Under the pieces are notes generated by a model. The model had not been told where the DNA came from, searched no databases, and saw only the letters and a list, made by a program, of their open reading frames with translations. Positions 1-8,737 of a stretch of DNA of 21,384 nucleotides are shown piece by piece (position 1 is the stretch's first letter; each line of letters starts with the position of its first letter). Made by a program: the position numbers and the translations under genes. Location of the stretch: the NCBI GenBank assembly GCA_050730675.1, contig JBOHNM010000064.1:1-21384 (forward strand). Direction: 5' to 3'. The stretch is from JBOHNM01 sp050730675. GTDB taxonomy: Bacteria; Planctomycetota; Phycisphaerae; Phycisphaerales; UBA1924.

Positions 1-1889
1 CTGCCGACGTTCCATCCGGCGGCCGGGCTGCCGATGGAGTTGGGGTAGCCGTACGCAGCCAGCCAGTAGGTGCCCGCGACGAGCGGGCCGTTGGAGCCGT
101 CGTAGGTGAGGCCGTTGCCGACCGCCGGGCGGACCGGGAAGGTCTGGCCGTAGGTGAGCTGGCTCAAGAAATTTGAGCCGCTGTCATCGTCCTGGGAAAC
201 AATCGCACCGACGTCGCTGAACATGGTCAGGTAGGTGTCGGCGATGGTCGAACCCTCAGTATCGATGTCGAGGAACTTGTTGTTGGCGGTCGTGGCGTCC
301 TGAGCGAGGACCACCTTGTACCACTTCACTTCACCGGCGTTGATCGCGAAGGTCTCTGTGTGCAGACCGGTGGCGACGTTGACGGTGACGAAGGTGGTTG
401 GTGCGACCGCCGGGCCCTGGGTGCCCGAGCGGACGCGGAGCGTGAGGTCGCCTGTGTCAACCGAGGTTGAGCCGGCGATCCAGCCGGTGGCGAAGGCCGC
501 AGGGGTAAGCGAAACCGCGACGAAGTACTCGCCGGCGGCGAGGGCCGCGCCGTCGCGGCCGTTGTAGAGCCCGCCGGTGCCGACTGGCGCACGAGTGCCG
601 GCCCCGAAGGTCAGTTGGCTGAGGTTGAGCGAACCATCGACCGTGTCCTGACCGGCGATGCTGCCGTCGGGACGGAAGAGGCAGATGGCGGTGTTGAGGG
701 CCGTGGAGGTCTCGGTGTCGAGATCGAGGTAGGTGCCCGACGCGGCGGCGACGTCACCGATGGTGATCTTGGCCCACTTCACCGTGGCGGGGTCAAGACC
801 GAAGGTGTGCGTGGCGAAGACGCCCGTGGTCGGGATCGTGCCCATATCGAAGAAGACGGTCGGCGGGGCCGGGGGGGCTTGCTCGCCAGAGGTGATGTTC
901 ACTACAAGCGTGCCGTCCTGGGTGGATGTGCTGCCGACGTTGAAGGGCGCCGAGGGGCTGCCCACCACGTTGGCGTAGCCGTAAACGGCGAGGAAGTAGA
1001 CGCCGCTGACCAGCGCTCCGTCGCGCCCGTCATAAGCGGCGCCGGCAGCGCCGCCGACGGTGGACTGGGGAGGACGAGTTCCGGCGCCGAAGCTCATCTG
1101 GCTGTGGAAGCCCGAGCCGTCGTCGTCGTCCTGGGCGCGGACCGTGCCGTCCTCGTTGAACAGCGTCATGTATGTGTCGTACACGGTCGGAGGGTCGTCG
1201 CTGCGGACCGAGTTCTCGGTGTCGATGTCGAGGAATGTGCCGTTGGCAGCGACTACGCCGGCGGCGGGGATCGCGAAGCGGTACCAGCGGATCGTCGGAC
1301 CGGTGAACGCGACCGAGTCAGTATGGAGCGTGCCATTGGCGGCGAGGTTGCCGAGATCGATATCCGGCGTCGGAGGCGGCGGGGGGGGCGGAACCGCGTC
1401 GTCGAAGGTCATGACGAGGTTGTCCCAGGTGGCGTCGGTCTCGCCGACGGCCGAGTCCTGATAGTCCTCGTAGAACGCGTAGGTCCAGTTGCCGACGGGG
1501 TTCATCCCAGCGCCGAGGTTGACGCCGAAGCCATCGGGGATAGGCAGGTTGGTGTACGTCGCGCCGGTGAAGGGCTGAACGGTGAAGGGGGCGCCCGTCG
1601 GCGGAGTGATGAAGATCCGCGAATCCTCGCGCCATGTGCCGGCGCCGACGGACGTCAGCGAGCCGGTCATATTGATGCGCACGGCGGTATAGCCGCCGGT
1701 AAACGCCTGGTTCAGCACCGTCAGCGCAGCTGTGGGAGGCTGGCCGAATGCCCCCGAGACCGAGGTGCTTGACGAGATGATGCTGGTGGGGAAGGTCGTC
1801 GCCTCCCGAGGCGTTCCAAACGCCGTCGCGGCGACCGCGCTGCCGGCGCAGACCGCGAGCAAAGTTCCACGAAACATCGGATTCTTCAT
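1..1889 (-). CDS. Secreted PPC-like repeat protein, C-terminus beyond the window
   Basis: This frame is open from the ATG at 1889 to the left edge (at least 629 residues), so the C-terminus is not visible. An SD-like AAAGGGG lies 7 nt before the ATG. The N-terminus has a signal peptide (MKNPMFRGTLLAVCAGSAVA, cut near residues 21-26). Residues 40-165 are a beta-rich domain ending in motifs like GNWTYAFYEDY and WDNLVMTFDD, followed by a poly-proline linker near 168-174. Three repeats follow, each with a (R/K)W-(Y/A)-(R/K) strand (Trp at about 202, 372 and 523), a DxDTE motif, mostly a DDDxGSxF-type loop and a YDGxxGxLxxGxYxLAVYGY-like strand. They resemble pre-peptidase C-terminal (PPC) beta-sandwich domains, by motif only. 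The protein matches the neighbour at 2122-3852 along its whole visible length, so the two are tandem paralogues, and a C-terminal GC-type dockerin is expected but unseen. Its substrate or partner is unknown. Confidence 0.85.
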   Translation of the reverse strand, partial: MKNPMFRGTLLAVCAGSAVAATAFGTPREATTFPTSIISSSTSVSGAFGQPPTAALTVLNQAFTGGYTAVRINMTGSLTSVGAGTWREDSRIFITPPTGAPFTVQPFTGATYTNLPIPDGFGVNLGAGMNPVGNWTYAFYEDYQDSAVGETDATWDNLVMTFDDAVPPPPPPPTPDIDLGNLAANGTLHTDSVAFTGPTIRWYRFAIPAAGVVAANGTFLDIDTENSVRSDDPPTVYDTYMTLFNEDGTVRAQDDDDGSGFHSQMSFGAGTRPPQSTVGGAAGAAYDGRDGALVSGVYFLAVYGYANVVGSPSAPFNVGSTSTQDGTLVVNITSGEQAPPAPPTVFFDMGTIPTTGVFATHTFGLDPATVKWAKITIGDVAAASGTYLDLDTETSTALNTAICLFRPDGSIAGQDTVDGSLNLSQLTFGAGTRAPVGTGGLYNGRDGAALAAGEYFVAVSLTPAAFATGWIAGSTSVDTGDLTLRVRSGTQGPAVAPTTFVTVNVATGLHTETFAINAGEVKWYKVVLAQDATTANNKFLDIDTEGSTIADTYLTMFSDVGAIVSQDDDSGSNFLSQLTYGQTFPVRPAVGNGLTYDGSNGPLVAGTYWLAAYGYPNSIGSPAAGWNVG

Positions 1890-1901
1890 GCAAAAACCCC
1901 T

Positions 1902-1981
1902 TTGTGACACAAATCCCCAAGAGCGACACCCGATCCGAAGAACACGGACGGGCCCTCGTTCACTTAGGGATTATGTCACAA
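1902..1981 (-). promoter_or_regulatory. Long inverted repeat upstream of the left-edge gene
   Basis: The arms at 1902-1917 (TTGTGACACAAATCCC) and 1967-1981 (GGGATTATGTCACAA) are complementary along their length except for a one-base bulge and one further mismatch, with 49 nt between them. The inner part holds a smaller TCCG/CGGA stem. The proximal arm touches the SD region of the gene starting at 1889. In RNA it could form a 5'-leader hairpin that masks the ribosome binding site. As DNA it could be a pair of operator half-sites (TTGTGACA / TGTCACAA). The function is inferred. Confidence 0.5.
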
Positions 1982-2121
1982 GAACCAACTTCTTGCTGTG
2001 GAATCCGCCATTACCGTGGTTTTCCTGAGTTTATCGCCCCCGACCCTACCACTGGAATGGCGGATAAGCCCGAGAAGCGCTCTCAGCACGACCGCGAGTT
2101 AGGGGATGGTTCCCTTCGGGG

Positions 2122-3852
2122 TCACGGGTTGCAGGGCGAGAAGAACTGGGAGAGGAAGTACACGATGTCGTCGGCCGTCAACTGACCGTCCGCACCGGCA
2201 GTTCCGCCGAGGGCGGCAACATCCGCCACCGCGAGGTTGTTGGAGAAGAACGCCGCCAGGTAGACCACAATGTCATCAACGGTCAATTGACCGTCCGGAC
2301 CGGTGGAACCCCCCAATCCAGCGACATCGGCGGCGTTGCAACTGACCGGGCCGGACGAGAAGTTGGTGGAGATGTTGACGGTAATGGTGCCCGTCTCCGT
2401 GCCGCCGGAATCGACGGTGAATGGGGCGACGAAGGCGTCCTCGCCGTTGTTGAAGGTGCAGACGGCCAAATGGAACGTGCCGGCCTCGATGGTCCCGTCG
2501 ATGCCGTTGCGGACCAGACCTGTCCCGACTGCGGGCCGCGCAGGGGTGGTCGCGCCGAAGGTCAGGAGGCTGAAGAAGCCCGAGCCGTCGTCGTCGTTGC
2601 TGGCGAGCAGGCCGCCGAAGTTGCGGAAGACACCGATGATCGTGTCGTTGAACTCGGTGGAGGAGCCCTCGACATCGATATCCACATACTTGCCGTTGGC
2701 GGCCGTGGCGTCCTCGGGGGTGATGAACTTGAACCACAGGACGTTGTCCACCGGAAGGTTGTTGCCCGCGGAGGTCCGGTTGCCGAAGACCTGTCCGAAA
2801 TCGAAGTTCGTGGCCGGGGGAGGACTGCCGGCGCCGACACCGGTGTTGAGGTTCATGTTCAGCGTGCCGGTGTCGCTGGGGTTGTGGGCGAAGGCGACGA
2901 AGCCGTCGGCGAAGGTGAGCGGGTAGATACCGACGGCGATGTAGTACGTGCCGGCGGGGAGGCGGCCGTGGACGCCGTCGTACGGCCGGCCGGTGGTGCT
3001 GGTGCGGATGCCGTAGCCGAAGGACATCTGGCTGAGGACTTCATCGCCATCGCTGTCGTCGTTGAGGGCGACGATGCGGCCATTGGACCCGAACAGGGCC
3101 ATGGTGGTGTCGTTGCCGACCGTGTCGATGCCCGTCGTGGACGAGCCGAAGACGTCGATATCGAAGAAGCGGTTGGCGCTGCCGGCGCCGGGGACATCGC
3201 TGCCGACGGTGAACTTGTACCACTTGGTTTCGTTGACCGCGATGGCGGCGCCTGTCTCCGATACTGCCGCGGCGACCGCACCGAAGTCGCGGACGAAGGT
3301 CGTCGGCGCGGCGCCCTGAGCATCATCGAAGGTGAACGTGACGGTGTCCCAGATCGTGTCGGCGATGGTCGCCAGCACGTTGTTGGGTGAGCTGGGGGTG
3401 GGGTCGTAGACCGGCGGATCCTCGTATTCCTCAAAGAACGCCAGGGACCACGAGCCTGCGGGGTCGTACCCGTTGCCGGCCAGTACGGTGCCGAAGGCGC
3501 CGGCTGGGATGATCACCGAGCCGTCGAAGTCGGTCCCCTGGAACGGCTGGAGGATGAACGGGGTGCGCCCTCCGGGGGGCGTGACCAACACGCGCGGCTC
3601 GCGCCGCCATGTGCCGGTGTTGTTCACCGTGAGCGTGCCGTTCATCATCAGACGCACGGCGTTGTACCCGCCGGGGACGACCCATGTACGTGACTGGCCG
3701 GCGTTGGCTCCGGTGGTGTTGATGTTGCCCGGGCCGTAGCCCGCGACGGTGCTGTAGGAGTAGACCGTGGTGTAGCTCTGGGTGTCGCGCGGCGCGGCGA
3801 GAGCGGGAACGGCCATCAGACCGGCGGCGGCGGCGATCAACGTCGTATTCAT
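2122..3852 (-). CDS. Secreted PPC-like repeat protein with GC-type dockerin
   Basis: A 576-residue protein. I start it at the ATG at 3852 rather than the in-frame TTG at 3873, because MNTTLIAAAAGLMAVPALAA is a clean signal peptide and GGGG lies about 6 nt upstream. Residues 35-175 are a beta domain (GTWRREPRVLVTPP, then GSWSLAFFEEYED and WDTVTFTFDD) shared with the gene to its left. Two PPC-like repeats follow at about 185-340 and 350-495, each with a KWYKF/LWFKF strand, DIDVxGSS, an acidic DD loop (LNDDSDGDE, SNDDDGSGF) and a GTYYIAV/GTFHLAV strand. Residues 505-576 are a GC-type dockerin with two LGG/PDGQLT- or ADGQLT-DD repeats, opening at CNAADV and closing at SPCNP. It is probably exported and attached through that tag. 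The ligand is unknown, and no catalytic residues are recognisable. Confidence 0.9.
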   Translation of the reverse strand: MNTTLIAAAAGLMAVPALAAPRDTQSYTTVYSYSTVAGYGPGNINTTGANAGQSRTWVVPGGYNAVRLMMNGTLTVNNTGTWRREPRVLVTPPGGRTPFILQPFQGTDFDGSVIIPAGAFGTVLAGNGYDPAGSWSLAFFEEYEDPPVYDPTPSSPNNVLATIADTIWDTVTFTFDDAQGAAPTTFVRDFGAVAAAVSETGAAIAVNETKWYKFTVGSDVPGAGSANRFFDIDVFGSSTTGIDTVGNDTTMALFGSNGRIVALNDDSDGDEVLSQMSFGYGIRTSTTGRPYDGVHGRLPAGTYYIAVGIYPLTFADGFVAFAHNPSDTGTLNMNLNTGVGAGSPPPATNFDFGQVFGNRTSAGNNLPVDNVLWFKFITPEDATAANGKYVDIDVEGSSTEFNDTIIGVFRNFGGLLASNDDDGSGFFSLLTFGATTPARPAVGTGLVRNGIDGTIEAGTFHLAVCTFNNGEDAFVAPFTVDSGGTETGTITVNISTNFSSGPVSCNAADVAGLGGSTGPDGQLTVDDIVVYLAAFFSNNLAVADVAALGGTAGADGQLTADDIVYFLSQFFSPCNP

Positions 3853-3911
3853 TGTGCACCCCGTGAAGAACAACCTGCAAGCCCGGCGGAGAGAGACCCC
3901 CCGCCCCGGTG

Positions 3912-3917
3912 AATATA
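3912..3917 (-). promoter_or_regulatory. Possible -10 box for the PPC-like dockerin gene
   Basis: Read on the minus strand, TATATT lies about 60 nt upstream of the start codon at 3852 and is one of the few AT-rich spots in a GC-rich gap. No convincing -35 hexamer sits 16-18 nt upstream of it, so this is weak support for a promoter. Confidence 0.3.
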
Positions 3918-3989
3918 CCCCATTGCGCGGACAGTACCCAGCGGTTGCTCTCGATCGGCGGAAATGTGTTATTCCGGTGCGAACGGGGC

Positions 3990-4008
3990 CCGATCGAAGG
4001 TCGATCGG
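3990..4008 (-). terminator. Hairpin downstream of the GH15-like gene
   Basis: A perfect 8-bp inverted repeat, CCGATCGA / TCGATCGG, with a 3-nt loop begins 18 nt after the stop codon of the gene ending at 4027. It is not followed by a T-run, so it may only stabilise the transcript's 3' end. The core CGATCG appears again near 3953. Confidence 0.4.
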
Positions 4009-4026
4009 ACGCTACTACTGGGGAAA

Positions 4027-7000
4027 TCACGGGCACCCGGAAAAGAACTGGGCGAGGTACGCGATGAGGTCGTCAACGGTGATTTGCCCGTCCGCTTCGA
4101 GGGTGCCGCCGAAGCCGGCGATATCGGCAAGGGCGAGGTTGTTGCCGAAGAACGCGCTGAGGAAGGCGATCAGGTCGTCCACGGTCACGGCGCTGTCGGG
4201 ACCGAGAGTTCCTCCGAGGGTGGCGATGTCGGCGATGGAACCCAGCCGAACGCGAACGCGCGTCTGGGAATTGACCGCGGCACTGAGCGAGCCGGTGACG
4301 CGGACGGCGCCGATAGTGGTGTCCACCGATGCAGGCATGACGACGATGCCATTGACGATCACCGAGCAGGGGGCATCGCCGGCGGGTATGCGAACGACGG
4401 TGTCGAAGGCGCACGCTCCGGCGGTGGACTTCTGGAAGGTGTGCGCGAAAGTGCTTCCTGATTCCTCGACTGCCACGCTGATGCGCTGGACGCCAACGGG
4501 GAGGTTAGCGAAGGTCATCGCGGGCCAGCCGGTGGGGAGCTTGGGCCTGACGCGCAGCGTTGCGCCCGGCGCGTCGGGTGTGAAGCCCGCGAGCATCATC
4601 ACCGCATCGGCGTAGGTGGTCATGCTCTCCCAGGCGTTGGGCCAGGCGGCCTGGAGGCGGTAGTCGTTCTGACCCGTATAGAGCAGCGAATTGGACGGGG
4701 ACATCTGCTCGGCGCCCAGGCCCGAGGGCCCGTTGAACTGCATGGCACGCGTCACACGCAGCAGGTGGTTGTCGATATCCCCCTTGCCCGGAGTGAAGTC
4801 CTGGCGCTGAGCGTAGTAGCAGCCGTACCACAGCGTCGAGAGGAACCACGGCCCGCCGTTCCAGTAGGTGTCGCCCCAGTAACGATTGATCAGGTTCTGG
4901 AATTCACCGGAGAAATTGACGAGGGGCTGGTTGTTGCCGAAGCGATCGGTCGCCACGCCGTTGATCCGGTCGGCCACGTGGGCGACGCGCGAGTCGTTGG
5001 GGGCGTACACCTCAAAGGGGTACGAGGTCCCCAGCAGCGAGATGTCGGTGTTCTCCCCGTCCCAGGCCAGCCGACCGTCCAGGCCGGTCTTGAATTCGTT
5101 GGCCTTGTTGGTCGCATTGACCGCCTCGGCGGGCAGGCCAAGAGCGCCGAAAATGTTGGCGGCGTCGCGCAGGCCCCGGATGATGTTCGCGTTGGAGTAC
5201 ACGAAGGGCTGGTAGCTGTCCTCCCACACATTGTTGGAATACATGAGCCCCGGGAAGCCGCCGGGCGCACCCGGGTAGGCCGGGGTGAGATTGAGCCGGC
5301 CGCTATCGACGAGGGAGGTGCGTGTACACGAGAGCACGGCGTCACGAACCTGCTCGAGGTAGGTCGTGAGCACGGAGTTGTCGCCGGTGACCTGGTACTG
5401 GAACCAGACACCCCAGGGGAAGACCGCGGTCTCGTCGATCTGCGGCGCGCCCCAGATCACATAGCCATCGGTGGAGTACTTCTGCTTCCAGAACCCCTTG
5501 CGGGCGCCGTCGGGCCAATTCTCGAACTGGCGGTAGGCGGTGTTCTTCATCCAGTCGTAGACGCCGGCAGCCTCGGATGTGTGCCCGGTGCGGGCGAAGG
5601 TGACAGCGGCGTACACGGCGTCACGCGGCCACACGTAGGGGTACGCGCCGTTATGGAAGCCGGCGATCACCGAGCCGGTCTTGCCGTCGATGTGCAGCGC
5701 CCCGGCCAGGAGCGATCGGTTGAAGAGCGCGTTGATCTGGGTGTTGGGCGTGTCCACGTGCACGCCCGAGGCGAGCCAAGACTGCCAGTACGTGTCGGTG
5801 GCCGCCTGGGCCTGCTGCGCGCTGCCCGCGAAGAACCAGTCGATGACCGGCGCCATCTGAAAGTCGTAGGTGCCGGTGGCGCCGGCGAAGTTGTCGAAGC
5901 CGCCGACGGTGACGAAGTCTACTTCGACGGGGACGCCGGGAGGAAGGGAGACCTTCTGGCCGATCCAGCCGATGCCGTTGTCGCCGGAGGTGTCGCGCCA
6001 CCCGTCGGTGGAACGGTCGCCGCCGGGCGCACCGAGCGACGGGGCGGTCTTCATCGCCCACGCCAGCGAGACCGACACGTTCTTGAGGTATGCGGGATCG
6101 GCGGTCGGGTTGTACTCCTGTCCGGGGCCGATGGACCCGGTGTTGGTGACCGAGCGGAGGGTCGTATCGGAGTGGATCATGGCGCCGCGCGTGACGTCGA
6201 AGCCGGAGGTGTCTTCGTTGTCGCCGCCGTTGATGGCCGCGTCGGCAAAGAAGTAGACGTTCACCGTCACGGGCGAGGCGGCCTGGTTGGTGAGCACCAG
6301 GCGTTTGATCGCCATGCCGCGCAGCGCGCCTGCGGCGCCGTCGAGCGGGTAAGTGATCCCCTTGGGGGCGAAGTCGTACTGCTGGACAAGGATGTTCTGG
6401 CCCGACTGCTGGAGGCGCGAAGTGGTGGCGACGGTGTTGGTGTCGGTGAGGTACTGCTGGCTCAGCTCGGTGTAGCCTCCGCCGCCGATGTTGCTCATCC
6501 AGTAAGTTGTGTTGCCGAGGCGAATACCCGGCTGGGCCTGGTTGATGTGCATCTGACCGCGGTTGTCGAGCGCGAGGCCCGCGGGGAAGGTGTCGAGGCC
6601 ATCGACGTACCCCTCGTTCTTGGTACCGACGCCGTAGACGCCGCCCGCGCCCGGGTAATAGATGTCGTAGTACGAGCCGTTCTGATCGAGCTGGAGGTTG
6701 ATGTAGTTGTTGCCAACGACCGCCTCTTCCTTCCAGAAGTGGATCGACGGATATCCAGTGCCGGGGTTCGCCTCACCGAAGCCCGCGCCGGGCCAGGCGA
6801 GCTTGTTGGTGAACGTGTACGCGGTCGCGCCCGTGGAACTGCCCGTGCCGCCGGCAAAGGCCTCGGACCCGCCGCCGGTGGACCATGCTCCGAGCTTGTA
6901 GCGGATCTGCTGGTTGTACGCGCGAGCATGAGCGGGAAGATCGGCCCGCCACCAATCGCGCACGTCGCCGGAATTCTCGTTGGATCGGAAGACGACCTGC

Positions 7001-7305
7001 CCGGCGCTGTTGGTCAGCACCTGCGTCGTGCCGGCGCCCACGCCGAAGCCGCCCTGCGGTTCGGAGCCGTCGATGGTGTAGTACACCGCGACGCGGTCGT
7101 AGGTGAACTGGAACGAGACACGGAAGTAAAGCGAGGCCAGCTCGTCCTCGCGCGGCTGGACCGGCGTGCGCTGGGTCGTTCCCGAAGGCTCGCCGAACGC
7201 GCCGGCGTCCGGCGCGTGCTCCACGCTTGCGGGCTGTGCGAGGGAAGAAGCAGCGAAGATCATCAAAGCCGCGACAGCGGCGAAGCGACGCAGGGAACAG
7301 ATCAT
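4027..7305 (-). CDS. GH15-type glucoamylase-like secreted enzyme with dockerin
   Basis: A 1092-residue protein. The ATG at 7305 is chosen over 7326 because AGAAAGG lies 7-8 nt before it and the signal peptide (MICSLRRFAAVAALMIFAAS) follows directly. The N-terminal half is beta-rich, like the supersandwich domain of bacterial glucoamylases and glucodextranases. An (alpha/alpha)6-type catalytic region has YPYVWPRDAVYAA near 555 and APQIDETAVFPWG, whose Glu625 fits the GH15 general acid. Glu866 in GAEQMSPSN fits the general base. Family members release glucose from the ends of alpha-glucans by inversion. A beta domain follows, and residues from about 1020 are a dockerin. That dockerin is divergent: it begins GSIADIATLGG with no opening Cys, and its first loop reads GPDSAVT. 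The family assignment is by motif; a related six-hairpin glycosidase (dextran or trehalose type) is possible. The gene lies 49 bp after the HAF gene and is probably cotranscribed with it. Confidence 0.85.
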   Translation of the reverse strand: MICSLRRFAAVAALMIFAASSLAQPASVEHAPDAGAFGEPSGTTQRTPVQPREDELASLYFRVSFQFTYDRVAVYYTIDGSEPQGGFGVGAGTTQVLTNSAGQVVFRSNENSGDVRDWWRADLPAHARAYNQQIRYKLGAWSTGGGSEAFAGGTGSSTGATAYTFTNKLAWPGAGFGEANPGTGYPSIHFWKEEAVVGNNYINLQLDQNGSYYDIYYPGAGGVYGVGTKNEGYVDGLDTFPAGLALDNRGQMHINQAQPGIRLGNTTYWMSNIGGGGYTELSQQYLTDTNTVATTSRLQQSGQNILVQQYDFAPKGITYPLDGAAGALRGMAIKRLVLTNQAASPVTVNVYFFADAAINGGDNEDTSGFDVTRGAMIHSDTTLRSVTNTGSIGPGQEYNPTADPAYLKNVSVSLAWAMKTAPSLGAPGGDRSTDGWRDTSGDNGIGWIGQKVSLPPGVPVEVDFVTVGGFDNFAGATGTYDFQMAPVIDWFFAGSAQQAQAATDTYWQSWLASGVHVDTPNTQINALFNRSLLAGALHIDGKTGSVIAGFHNGAYPYVWPRDAVYAAVTFARTGHTSEAAGVYDWMKNTAYRQFENWPDGARKGFWKQKYSTDGYVIWGAPQIDETAVFPWGVWFQYQVTGDNSVLTTYLEQVRDAVLSCTRTSLVDSGRLNLTPAYPGAPGGFPGLMYSNNVWEDSYQPFVYSNANIIRGLRDAANIFGALGLPAEAVNATNKANEFKTGLDGRLAWDGENTDISLLGTSYPFEVYAPNDSRVAHVADRINGVATDRFGNNQPLVNFSGEFQNLINRYWGDTYWNGGPWFLSTLWYGCYYAQRQDFTPGKGDIDNHLLRVTRAMQFNGPSGLGAEQMSPSNSLLYTGQNDYRLQAAWPNAWESMTTYADAVMMLAGFTPDAPGATLRVRPKLPTGWPAMTFANLPVGVQRISVAVEESGSTFAHTFQKSTAGACAFDTVVRIPAGDAPCSVIVNGIVVMPASVDTTIGAVRVTGSLSAAVNSQTRVRVRLGSIADIATLGGTLGPDSAVTVDDLIAFLSAFFGNNLALADIAGFGGTLEADGQITVDDLIAYLAQFFSGCP

Positions 7306-7354
7306 CGGGGCGCCTTTCTCGATCATGACCACGAGCCCGTGGATGGGGATCGGG

Positions 7355-8707
7355 TCACGGGTTGCAGGGAGAGAAGAACCGGGACAGGAAATAGATGATG
7401 TCGTCGGCGGTGAGCAGGCCGTCGTGGCCCGTGCCGCCGCCGAGGACGGCGATGTCCGCAACGGCGAGGTTATTGCCGAAGAACGCCGCGAGGTAGACCA
7501 CCACATCATCGGCCGTCAGTTGCCCGTCGGGGCCGACCGACCCGCCCAGCCCGGCGACGTCCGCGGCGTTGCACGGCGTGACGCTCGCGGGTGGGAGCGT
7601 GGCGATGAACCCCTCCCACTGCTGGTTGTGCAGGCCCCAACCGACCACCTTTGTGCCATCGGCGGAGATGCCTGTGGCGTACTGCAGGTCCCAGCCGGCG
7701 AGGTTGATACCCGCACCGGTAAGGATCGACGCCAGGGTGCGGAGGCCACCCGCCTGCGTCCAGACCACGGCCTGCGGGTCGAGCGCGAAGAACTCCAGTG
7801 CGCGGCCGACCAGCACAGTCCCATTGGCATTCGCCGCGTCCAGATACGCACCGGCGCCGCCGGCAAGGCGACCCAGGTCGGTGATGGTCCAGACGCCGCC
7901 GACCTGCTTCCACATGGCGGCCTTGGGGCTCTGCTCGCCGGGGGCGGTGGCGTAACCCACGATCGTGGAACCATCGCTGGAGATGCCGCTGGCGCCGAAG
8001 GCGTTGGGGCCGCCGGTCAGGGTCGGCAGCGGCGCGATGCCGCTCTGCGTGTGGACAAACGCGCGAGTTGTGGAGGATGTGAAGCTCTCCCCGATGGTAA
8101 TCGCCCCGCTCCCCGCCGTGCCATTGGCCTGGCTGCTGGTATCGCCGGGGAGAACGCCTAGCGTGTTGGTGTTGACCTGCCCCGGGCCGATGATGCGCCA
8201 CTTGCAGGCGACGCGGTTGCCCGCGGGCACGCCCGCGACGGTGAAGCCATTGCCGTACCCGGCGAGAACGTCTCCCGCGGCGTTGCACGCGTTGGCGCTC
8301 GTATCGGTGCCGCCGGCGTCGAGCACCACCCACGCCGCCGCTGTCACATCGTAGCGGTAGGCACGGAAAAGCGCCGGAGTAGCGGAATAGCGCGTGGATC
8401 CAACGAGCAGGTTGCCATTGCTCGAGCAGGCGTTGGCGACATTGCGGACAGTGGTCGCGCCCGGGGCGATGCCCAGACCGGTCAGCGTGCCGCTCCGGAG
8501 GTAGCAGGCTTCGCCCGAGGTTGTCGCGGGGGAGACACTTTCACCCACAACCGTCGAGCCGTCGGCCGAAATCCCATAGGCGTAGCTCGATGGGTTGGTC
8601 TGCGTCAGAAATCCCAACCCCGTCAGGCTCGCCTGACCGAACGCCGCACCCGCAGCACCCAATAGCGCGGCGCAGCAGGTGACTGTCATTTGTGCGACGG
8701 ATCTCAT
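7355..8707 (-). CDS. Secreted HAF-repeat protein with GC-type dockerin
   Basis: A 450-residue protein starting at the ATG at 8707, with GAGGAA upstream. Upstream in-frame starts are rejected because MRSVAQMTVTCCAALLGAAG begins a normal signal peptide (cut after AFGQ). The body is a series of HAF-type repeats, of the form LGxLxG...(A/G)xGISxDGSxVVGxx, for example AYGISADGSTVVGES, FGASGISSDGSTIVGYA and ATGISADGTKVVGWG. These are short beta motifs expected to build a propeller-like fold in extracellular proteins; no enzymatic role is known. The C-terminal 70 residues are a dockerin (CNAADVAGLGG to SPCNP). It is a paralogue of the protein at 13600-15240, sharing the (I/V)NLAGW-x-L segment near the end of the repeat region. 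The start codon lies about 30 nt after a terminator-like hairpin, so expression is likely regulated by readthrough. Confidence 0.9.
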   Translation of the reverse strand: MRSVAQMTVTCCAALLGAAGAAFGQASLTGLGFLTQTNPSSYAYGISADGSTVVGESVSPATTSGEACYLRSGTLTGLGIAPGATTVRNVANACSSNGNLLVGSTRYSATPALFRAYRYDVTAAAWVVLDAGGTDTSANACNAAGDVLAGYGNGFTVAGVPAGNRVACKWRIIGPGQVNTNTLGVLPGDTSSQANGTAGSGAITIGESFTSSTTRAFVHTQSGIAPLPTLTGGPNAFGASGISSDGSTIVGYATAPGEQSPKAAMWKQVGGVWTITDLGRLAGGAGAYLDAANANGTVLVGRALEFFALDPQAVVWTQAGGLRTLASILTGAGINLAGWDLQYATGISADGTKVVGWGLHNQQWEGFIATLPPASVTPCNAADVAGLGGSVGPDGQLTADDVVVYLAAFFGNNLAVADIAVLGGGTGHDGLLTADDIIYFLSRFFSPCNP

Positions 8708-8737
8708 CGAGGATTCCTCACCGCAACGACCGGGTAC

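Noticed and set aside
615..3390. Plus-strand ORFs at 615-1772 and 2287-3390
   Set aside because: Both lie antisense to the two PPC-like paralogues, whose signal peptides and repeats show that the minus strand is coding. The products are Gly/Val/Asp/Arg-rich shadow translations.
4765..7398. 877-codon plus-strand ORF opposite the GH15-like gene
   Set aside because: It is antisense to a gene with a signal peptide, catalytic motifs and a dockerin. Its product is low-complexity (rich in Gly, Val, Arg, Asp) and matches no family. Long antisense frames are expected at this GC content.
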